From JBECKX01 sp964468475 (GTDB lineage Bacteria > Zixibacteria > MSB-5A5 > CAIYYT01): a DNA stretch of 12,064 nucleotides. Position numbers and translations under genes: made by a program. The stretch is taken from contig CAYXUL010000082.1 of the NCBI GenBank assembly GCA_964468475.1, positions 1-12,064 on the forward strand. The letters run 5' to 3'. How positions within the stretch are numbered: position 1 is the stretch's first letter; the number at the start of each line of letters is the position of its first letter. The notes beneath the pieces are model-generated. The model was not told the origin of the DNA. It worked only from the letters and a program-made list of their open reading frames with translations, and did no database searches. Below are positions 1 to 5,111 of the stretch, piece by piece.

Positions 1-81
1 TAAAAGAACGATGTGGGGGCGGGGCTTGTCGAGTCTTCGAGATCCCGACCTCGTCGGGAACCCCGCCCTGGAAGAAGGTGT

Positions 82-161
82 GGCCGCCCCGCCGCGGCGG
101 GTCCTCGTCTGGCGGCCTTCTTGCGCGGCAGAAGTGGCCCCCGGCCTGTCGGGGCCGCGCA
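82..161. repeat. GC-rich nested palindromes
   Basis: A perfect 14-bp palindrome at 88-101 lies inside a wider inverted repeat (82-88 with 111-117, extended by GAAG/CTTC-like flanks). It is followed directly by a perfect 8-bp stem at 122-129/154-161, whose loop contains a competing 6-bp stem (136-141/151-156). The overlapping pairing options suggest repeat debris or a switching structure rather than a simple terminator. No T-run follows on either strand. Confidence 0.55.
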
Positions 162-213
162 CGTAAGTTCCGAACACACCCCGTCTTCCGACGCCGGTCG
201 GCGTGGGAATCCA

Positions 214-231
214 CCCCTCTTGATAGAGGGG
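214..231. repeat. Perfect 7-bp stem-loop
   Basis: Positions 214-220 pair perfectly with 225-231 around a 4-nt TGAT loop. It sits directly after another hairpin (186-209, a 6-bp stem plus a 4-bp extension beyond one mismatch). No U-tract follows, so it is not a typical intrinsic terminator. Confidence 0.5.
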
Positions 232-283
232 AATTCGTGCGTTGCGCGCACTGCAGGAGCGGTTTCAAACGCGACCGCAGGAG

Positions 284-321
284 GTCAGACATTCCTGTCT
301 GACATCGCACCGAAGGTGCGA
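284..321. repeat. Two adjacent perfect 7-bp stem-loops
   Basis: The first hairpin pairs GTCAGAC (284-290) with GTCTGAC (297-303) around a 6-nt loop. One nucleotide later TCGCACC (305-311) pairs with GGTGCGA (315-321) around a GAA triloop. Upstream, the 7-mer GCAGGAG occurs at 253-259, and GCAGGAG recurs at 277-283 leading into the first hairpin. Such head-to-tail perfect hairpins outside genes are typical of dispersed REP/MITE-like repeats, but I do not recognise the family. Confidence 0.55.
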
Positions 322-387
322 GAGCAGAGAGTTAGAACCCGTACGAGTAGTAACGTCGCGCATGAAAATGCTGGATCCGCGGCTTAG

Positions 388-406
388 GGGCACTCGGCAA
401 GTGCCC
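388..406. repeat. Perfect 7-bp stem-loop, possible terminator-like hairpin
   Basis: GGGCACT (388-394) pairs with AGTGCCC (400-406) around a 5-nt loop. On the plus strand the next bases are TTCGTTT, only a weak T-rich tail, and no plus-strand gene ends nearby. A further 6-bp stem lies at 455-460/467-472. These are the hairpins nearest the 3' end of the minus-strand lipoprotein gene, but no T-run follows them on that strand. Confidence 0.45.
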
Positions 407-561
407 TTCGTTTAGTAGGTGGCTTATACGACGAGGACACCCGCAGTGTGCCCCTACCGGAAAACACCGGTACCCCACCCAGCGAATGGCTTTTTCATTT
501 GGTGATGATATGATCGATTTCGCGACTCACTTCGAACATTGATCTCACTCAACATCGCAGC

Positions 562-1029
562 CTAAATACAAATCGACAACCACGATAACAGCGTTGCTAC
601 ATAGTCGTCGGGAATTGTGGCATCATCTAACTTCTGGTCAGAGCCGATGCGAATCTTCATCTCTCCCTCGTCGCTCAGGTACTCTGAAAGCGAAAACCCC
701 ATATCGGCTATCCGGTGATCTTGAAGGGTGATGACTTGCCCGCAGTCCATGGTCGGTTCGGTGAAACGTACCCAGGTTTGGGTCTGGTAATTGTAAAGCC
801 ACTGATCGAGATCACAATTGGAGGCTGTAGTGTATTGCAGCTGAATTTCATCGACAAAATCGCGCGTGCGGTCGTTGTCGAAAATCCCGCTGAAAGTTAG
901 CTCATTTCCTGAAATTGCTGGAGTTAGTGTCGCCACCGGCTGCCACGTGGGCGGACAAACTGTCCTGTCCTCGCCGCATGAGAGCAACAGTAAGAGGGGG
1001 AAGACGCCAAGAAATAGAGTCCTTTTCAT
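562..1029 (-). CDS. Putative lipoprotein of unknown function
   Basis: A 155-residue protein of unrecognised family. The start at 1029 is preferred over an in-frame ATG 24 nt upstream because an AGAGGTGA Shine-Dalgarno lies just before it, and because it gives a clean signal peptide: MKR, a hydrophobic core, then LLSC with Cys18 as the expected lipidation site. The mature part (~138 residues) is acidic and polar. It has four further cysteines (Cys25, one in SNCD, one in MDCG, one near the C terminus) and many alternating hydrophobic residues that suggest beta structure. By general knowledge of lipobox signals it should be anchored in the envelope. It is divergent from gcvT and separated from it by about 210 nt. 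No enzymatic motif is visible, so the function is unknown. The gene call is fairly secure because signal peptide, lipobox and ribosome site agree. Confidence 0.75.
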   Translation of the reverse strand: MKRTLFLGVFPLLLLLSCGEDRTVCPPTWQPVATLTPAISGNELTFSGIFDNDRTRDFVDEIQLQYTTASNCDLDQWLYNYQTQTWVRFTEPTMDCGQVITLQDHRIADMGFSLSEYLSDEGEMKIRIGSDQKLDDATIPDDYVATLLSWLSICI

Positions 1030-1080
1030 ATTCACCTCTTTCAAGAATTGCATTCTACACGGTCATAGACGTTCATCTCC

Positions 1081-1086
1081 AGTATA
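1081..1086 (-). promoter_or_regulatory. Candidate -10 box for the lipoprotein gene
   Basis: On the minus strand this reads TATACT, a 5/6 match to the sigma70 -10 consensus, about 52 nt before the chosen start codon. A TTGAAT lies upstream but with only a 14-nt spacer, so the -35 support is poor. Tentative. Confidence 0.25.
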
Positions 1087-1147
1087 CATCCAATCGGAAG
1101 ATTCAATGAGAGTATCCAGCGGCCCGGAATTCCCTTCCGAAAACCCT

Positions 1148-1176
1148 TTGACCATCCGACCCAACTTGCGTATTCT
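1148..1176 (+). promoter_or_regulatory. Sigma70-like promoter for gcvT
   Basis: TTGACC (1148-1153) and TATTCT (1171-1176) are separated by exactly 17 nt, matching 5/6 and 4/6 of the -35 and -10 consensus. Transcription would begin near 1183, giving a leader of about 57 nt before the gcvT ATG. The leader contains a small hairpin (1197-1202/1213-1218) that includes an upstream GGAGGG. It is too short for a known glycine riboswitch. Not experimentally supported; lineage-specific promoter rules could differ. Confidence 0.5.
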
Positions 1177-1239
1177 CGACACTTGAAAGATTGAGGCGCT
1201 CTTCGAAATCGGAGGGCGACATTTACAAGCAGGTACGCA

Positions 1240-2337
1240 ATGACTGAAATAAAACGCACCCCATTTACCCAGATCAACGAACAGCTCGGCGCTAAGATGG
1301 TCAATTTTGCCGGCTACCGCATGCCGATCCAGTACCGCTCGATTCAGCAGGAACACCTGCGCGTCCGCAACACCGTCGGCGCCTTCGATCTCTCGCACAT
1401 GGGAGAATTCTTCCTGCGCGGAGAGGGCACTCTTGATTTCATCCAGCGGATGACCACCAATGATGCGTCACAACTGGCAGAGTGGCAGATTCAATACTCC
1501 GCTATGTGTTATCCTGACGGTGGTATCGTCGACGATCTGCTGGTGTACCGGATGCCGGAGGGCTTCATGCTTGTTGTCAACGCAGCAAATCTCCAGAAAG
1601 ATTTCGACTGGCTGGCAGAGCATAAACCGGAAAGAGTTGAGTTACTTAACCAATCGGATGAAATTGGCTTGCTTGCCATTCAGGGACCGCAGGCAGAGGC
1701 AGTCATGGCAAAGCTTACTGACTACGACCTCGGCAAGATCGCTTTCTACCATGCAGCCTGTAGCGACATCTGTGGCAAGAAAACGGTGTTCAGCCGGACC
1801 GGCTACACCGGCGAGGATGGCTTCGAAATCTACTGTGATCCTGCGATTGCCGAGGAGTTATGGAATCAAACCATCGAAGCGGGCCAAGAGTTTGACATCG
1901 AACCAATCGGTCTGGGAGCGCGAGATAGCTTGCGGCTCGAGGTTCGCTATATGCTGTACGGCAACGACATCGATAAAACCACCAATCCCATCGAAGCCGG
2001 TCTCGGTTGGATCTGCAAACCGGATAAAGGCGATTTCATCGGGCGCGATGCCATCGTAAGAATGAAAGAGGAGAAACCTCCACGAAAGATGCAGGCGCTG
2101 GTACTGGAGGAAAAAGCGATCCCGCGCCAGGGCTACAAGCTGTTTGTGGGCAACGAGGAAGTCGGCCATGTCACCTCCGGCGCCTTCAGTCCAGTGCTTG
2201 AGAAAGGAATCGCCATGGGGTACGTTGCTCGCGAGCACGCTAAGGTTGGCAAAGAGGTTGAGATCGAGATACGTGGAAAGCGTGTTGCGGCTGAGCAGAT
2301 TAAGGGACCGTTCTATACGCAGGGAAGTCGAAAGTAG
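1240..2337 (+). CDS. gcvT: Aminomethyltransferase (glycine cleavage system T protein)
   Basis: The T protein of the glycine cleavage system takes the aminomethyl group from the lipoylated H protein, releasing ammonia and passing the one-carbon unit to tetrahydrofolate as 5,10-methylene-THF in the cytoplasm. The 365-residue length is normal for the family. Visible hallmarks are the N-terminal NFAGYRMPIQY (22-32), FDLSHMGE (49-56), PDGGIVDDLLVYR with the presumed catalytic Asp98, TGYTGEDGFE (187-196), and LGARDSLRLE with Arg228 in the folate-binding region, followed by the C-terminal barrel domain. The ATG at 1240 has a modest CAGGT ribosome site 5 nt upstream and a good promoter further up. 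The other glycine-cleavage genes (gcvH, gcvP) are not in the window. comB follows after 23 nt. The identification is very secure. Confidence 0.96.
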   Translation: MTEIKRTPFTQINEQLGAKMVNFAGYRMPIQYRSIQQEHLRVRNTVGAFDLSHMGEFFLRGEGTLDFIQRMTTNDASQLAEWQIQYSAMCYPDGGIVDDLLVYRMPEGFMLVVNAANLQKDFDWLAEHKPERVELLNQSDEIGLLAIQGPQAEAVMAKLTDYDLGKIAFYHAACSDICGKKTVFSRTGYTGEDGFEIYCDPAIAEELWNQTIEAGQEFDIEPIGLGARDSLRLEVRYMLYGNDIDKTTNPIEAGLGWICKPDKGDFIGRDAIVRMKEEKPPRKMQALVLEEKAIPRQGYKLFVGNEEVGHVTSGAFSPVLEKGIAMGYVAREHAKVGKEVEIEIRGKRVAAEQIKGPFYTQGSRK

Positions 2338-2349
2338 AAGTCGAGAGTA
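2324..2349 (+). repeat. 13-bp tandem duplication across the gcvT stop codon
   Basis: GAAGTCGAAAGTA (2324-2336) is followed at once by GAAGTCGAGAGTA (2337-2349), identical at 12 of 13 positions. The TAG stop of gcvT (2335-2337) spans the junction of the two copies. It looks like a small slippage-type duplication. Confidence 0.7.
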
Positions 2350-2360
2350 AATCACTTAAG

Positions 2361-3092
2361 ATGCAAATAGAGCTTCATTTCACGCCTGACTCGGTCAAGC
2401 CTGAGCAGTTGGAGCACCGGCTGGCGATCGTCGTAGATGTGCTGCGCGCCTCCACCACGATATGCACGGCAATGCAAAACGGCTGCAAAGCGATCATTCC
2501 CTGTGATGATATCGAAAAAGCTCACAATATCCACGCCTCAATCGGACGTGAAGCCTCACTCCTCTGCGGCGAGAGAGCAGGCGAAAAACTCCCCGGTTTT
2601 GACCTGGGCAATTCTCCCGCGGAATATTCGGCCGAAATGGTCAAGGGAATGACCCTGATTTTCGCGTCCACAAATGGTTCTCGTGCATTGGTAAAAGTCT
2701 CCCGGGCCGCGCGAGTGATCGTTTGTGGCTTTGTGAATCTTTCGGAGGTGGAGCGCACCTGCGTAAGCAGCAAACGCGATATTCTCATCTGTTGCTCGGG
2801 TAAGTTAGGTAACTTTGCCCTTGAAGATGCCCTCTGCGGAGGTGCCCTGATTGACAGACTAGCCAAATTGGAGGGTACTCTCGTCGGTAATGATGCGGCT
2901 CAGGCTGCATTGCAGTTGTATAAGTCAGAGACACGGCCTCTGGTCGACGCGGTTGCCGCTGCTGACCACGCACGCTATCTGAGCGAACTGGGATTTGCGG
3001 CAGATATCACGTCTGCTACGAGGATCGACGCAATACCGGTTCTGCCTGAGTTGGTAGAGGGGCGCATAGTATTGAAAGAAGACACTGCCTGA
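2361..3092 (+). CDS. comB: ComB family 2-phosphosulfolactate phosphatase
   Basis: ComB hydrolyses 2-phosphosulfolactate to sulfolactate and phosphate with Mg2+; in methanogens this is an early step of coenzyme M synthesis. The 243-residue length fits the family. Recognisable family blocks, in order, are VVDVLRASTTI near residue 25, the CGERAGEKLPGFDLGNSP block in the first third, ASTNGSRAL near the middle, CSGKLGNFALEDALCGGAL, and a C-terminal ADHARYLSELGFAADI segment. The ATG at 2361 is 23 nt after gcvT and lacks a clear Shine-Dalgarno, suggesting translation linked to the upstream gene. No comA (phosphosulfolactate synthase) or other sulfonate gene is visible here, so the physiological substrate in this bacterium is uncertain although family membership is clear. 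The gene ends in a short tandem repeat. Confidence 0.92.
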   Translation: MQIELHFTPDSVKPEQLEHRLAIVVDVLRASTTICTAMQNGCKAIIPCDDIEKAHNIHASIGREASLLCGERAGEKLPGFDLGNSPAEYSAEMVKGMTLIFASTNGSRALVKVSRAARVIVCGFVNLSEVERTCVSSKRDILICCSGKLGNFALEDALCGGALIDRLAKLEGTLVGNDAAQAALQLYKSETRPLVDAVAAADHARYLSELGFAADITSATRIDAIPVLPELVEGRIVLKEDTA

Positions 3093-3106
3093 AGAAGACA
3101 CTATCT
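3075..3106 (+). repeat. 16-bp imperfect tandem duplication across the comB stop codon
   Basis: Positions 3075-3090 and 3091-3106 match at 13 of 16 bases, sharing an uninterrupted AAGAAGACACT (3076-3086 and 3092-3102). The TGA stop of comB (3090-3092) spans the junction, the same arrangement as at the end of gcvT. The second copy runs directly into the ribosome site of the next gene. Confidence 0.6.
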
Positions 3107-3121
3107 AAGGATTGTTATTTG
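3107..3121 (+). promoter_or_regulatory. Ribosome binding site that decides a TTG start
   Basis: AAGGA (3107-3111) stands 7 nt before a TTG codon at 3119-3121. Starting there gives a protein that begins directly with a canonical signal peptide (MKYIAR followed by a hydrophobic run). This is good evidence for a TTG start. Confidence 0.65.
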
Positions 3122-5002
3122 AAGTATATCGCAAGAGCCATCGTAACCGTTCTCTTATTGATCGTTCCCAAAGCCGTAGCAGAACCGTCTCAAGCACTTT
3201 TTCTGACCTGCGATTTCCTGGAGCGCCTGCAGAATACTTCCTGGCAAGTTGTCGATTCGCGCAGCTATGCCGCACCTGTCAAGGATCCCTACTATTTCAG
3301 CATGGGCAATTTTACCTGCAAAGTTGTCACCCAGGTGGTGAACGACTCGATTGTAACACTCCAATCGACACTGAACAGCTACGACAAGGTCCCGAGAAAC
3401 TACTTTGACGAGAAGATTGTGATGCAGGGTGCGTCGGTGTTTTTCGATTCTGTATTGGTGCGTGGAGAAGCGGTCTATCGAGTGCGGATTACCTTTGATT
3501 CTTTAGGGGCTGCCATCAATGACTGCAACGATAGTTTCGGATCGGACGATTTCAGCAGCGATCCCTCGGGTGACTTTGATTTCTACTACATAAAGTATAG
3601 TCTGGGAGATTATCACTGGAATGCCATCCGGGATGCCTTCGAGTATGATTACGACAAGATCGTCGCCCAATACAATATCAATGAACGTGATAAGATCTTC
3701 TTCTACATCTGTCCCTGTGAGCCGACCGACATCGGCTGGGACAAGCGCTGGGACGACGGTTATGATTATGCGCGTAAGAATGTCTTTGCCAAGTACACCC
3801 ACGGCGTGAACCGCCTCTATCCGCAAGTCGTTTACATGGTAAAATTTATGCGGATCTGGGGTTATGCCCCGGCACTGTTGCTCGAAGGTGTCGCCTGTTC
3901 TCTGGAAGCAAATGACTATTTCTCCAAGGAAGCGCTGAAGCAGGGAACGCTGCCCGACCTGACACAACTCGGAAGCAGTCAGGATTATCGGGCTCTTGAC
4001 CGCAGATTGTCCAGCAGCGCCGCAGGTTCGTTTGTCGGCTACCTCGCCAGCAAGTACGGTAATTCTCAGTTGCAGCAGTGGTATTCTCAGGCAACTGATC
4101 TTACGTTGTCCCAGTCGTTTGCGAAGGTCTACAAGCAGCCAATGGCTGATATTCAGCAGGAGTGGCATTCCTATCTCGACACTCTGACTATCAATCCCAA
4201 TATGCTCGAGTTCTATGTTGACCGTGCGGAGCAGTTTAGCGATTTGAGCAAGATGCTGACCTTTGCCGAAGCCGAGTTGAAAGTAACCGCTGACTCGGCA
4301 CGAGTAGCGAAGACGCTGGCCAGTCTCTACTTCACATTTGGTGAGTATGAGACCGCACAGAAATTTGTGCGCTGGATGGTCAAATCTGCCAAGGGTAAGG
4401 CCAAAAACGAGAAAGTGTTTCTGGCAAATATGATGTTTGCCGAGGGGGAAGTGGGCCCGGCTGAGAATATCTACTATAGCGTGGCAGAATCAGACAGCAT
4501 CGTCTATATGACCTACTTCAAACTCGGCCAGATTGAATACGATCGCGGGAATTACAAAAATGCGCTACCGCTGTTTAAGAAAGCACACTCGCTGACAACT
4601 TTGCCGTCGTTCGTGGTCGATTCGGATCTCTGGATCGGAGATACCTTCCGGGCGCTGGGAGAAGCTGATTCGAGCCATAGCTATTACCAGGATGCCCTCG
4701 ATCGCGCAAAATTGCTTGCGGCCAGTCATGGCGAGGACGCTCTGAATCATCTGGCGGTGGGACGAGCCGCTCTCAGATTGAATTCACTCGAACTCGCCAA
4801 GAAACACCTGGCGAGCGCGTTATTCCTCGAGGAACGCATGTTTTACCTGGGGCAGATCTTTCTGGCGACCGGAATGATGTATGACGCGGGCGGCCATCGT
4901 CAGAAGGCCCTGAAAGAGTATCGCGAGGTGCTCGATCTTCCCACAGCTTACCTTGACCGCAGGCTCGCGGAACGCTACATTCAGACTCCGTACAAAAACT
5001 GA
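3119..5002 (+). CDS. Secreted TPR protein with degenerate gluzincin-type peptidase domain
   Basis: A 627-residue exported protein. Residues 1-21 form a signal peptide ending in AVA, after which cleavage is likely. Residues about 160-355 follow the layout of the MA-like (gluzincin) metallopeptidase family: the helix that normally carries HExxH, an EGxA-type helix at LLLEGVACSLE (Glu256), then a Gly/Tyr segment AGSFVGYLASKYG (302-314) and a closing EWHSYL helix (348-353). The zinc motif itself is lost: at residues 235-239 the sequence is PQVVY, exactly 21 residues before Glu256, the spacing expected of a true HExxH. From about residue 370 to the C terminus there are TPR-like helical repeats, for example YETAQKFVRWMV, YKNALPLFKKAH and RQKALKEYREVL. 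By inference it acts in the periplasm as a binding scaffold rather than a protease. It lies 26 nt after comB, so it may be co-transcribed with gcvT-comB. The partner is unknown. Confidence 0.85.
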   Translation: MKYIARAIVTVLLLIVPKAVAEPSQALFLTCDFLERLQNTSWQVVDSRSYAAPVKDPYYFSMGNFTCKVVTQVVNDSIVTLQSTLNSYDKVPRNYFDEKIVMQGASVFFDSVLVRGEAVYRVRITFDSLGAAINDCNDSFGSDDFSSDPSGDFDFYYIKYSLGDYHWNAIRDAFEYDYDKIVAQYNINERDKIFFYICPCEPTDIGWDKRWDDGYDYARKNVFAKYTHGVNRLYPQVVYMVKFMRIWGYAPALLLEGVACSLEANDYFSKEALKQGTLPDLTQLGSSQDYRALDRRLSSSAAGSFVGYLASKYGNSQLQQWYSQATDLTLSQSFAKVYKQPMADIQQEWHSYLDTLTINPNMLEFYVDRAEQFSDLSKMLTFAEAELKVTADSARVAKTLASLYFTFGEYETAQKFVRWMVKSAKGKAKNEKVFLANMMFAEGEVGPAENIYYSVAESDSIVYMTYFKLGQIEYDRGNYKNALPLFKKAHSLTTLPSFVVDSDLWIGDTFRALGEADSSHSYYQDALDRAKLLAASHGEDALNHLAVGRAALRLNSLELAKKHLASALFLEERMFYLGQIFLATGMMYDAGGHRQKALKEYREVLDLPTAYLDRRLAERYIQTPYKN

Positions 5003-5111
5003 GCCGCTGACCACCCTGAACGAATCGTACCAGTGAAAAAGCCAATATTTACAGGAGTGATGGCGGTTTAGTTGCGAACATCGACGTATGAGTGAGAGTA
5101 TTACTTAGAGT

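Larger units (their letters stand above)
1..561. other. Non-coding intergenic region with a dense stem-loop cluster
   Basis: No credible gene is seen here on either strand; open frames in the first 400 nt encode only Arg/Gly/Ala-rich, low-complexity translations with no recognisable domain. The stretch instead holds many short inverted repeats: 17-24 with 61-68, enclosing 43-49/53-59; the self-complementary 88-101; 82-88/111-117; 122-129/154-161; 186-209; 214-220/225-231; 259-263/274-278; 284-290/297-303; 305-311/315-321; 388-394/400-406; and 455-460/467-472. The stems differ from one another, so this is not one repeated unit. The first ~160 nt are visibly much richer in G+C than the genes. 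From about 473 to 561 nothing stands out. A mosaic of degraded dispersed intergenic repeats or a structured RNA are the two readings I would consider. The family is not recognised. Confidence 0.7.

Noticed and set aside
13..387. Open frame of 124 codons in the 5' region
   Set aside because: Its translation is low-complexity and Arg/Gly/Pro-rich, it has no ribosome site or domain, and it runs straight through the hairpin cluster. It is best explained by high GC content.
186..406. CRISPR array or integron attC sites
   Set aside because: The hairpins differ in sequence, there are no equal-length direct repeats with regular spacers, and no cas or integrase gene is nearby.
1183..1239. Glycine riboswitch in the gcvT leader
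   Set aside because: The predicted leader is about 57 nt with only one small hairpin, too short for the known glycine aptamers, and no conserved aptamer core was seen.
3503..4168. Long minus-strand open frame of 221 codons
   Set aside because: It lies antisense within the secreted TPR protein, which has a signal peptide, domains and a ribosome site. It is treated as a shadow frame.
5053..5071. AGGAG followed by a minimal reading frame Met-Ala-Val-stop upstream of the vWA gene
   Set aside because: The ribosome site is only 2 nt from the ATG and three codons give no statistical support. A leader-peptide role cannot be argued.
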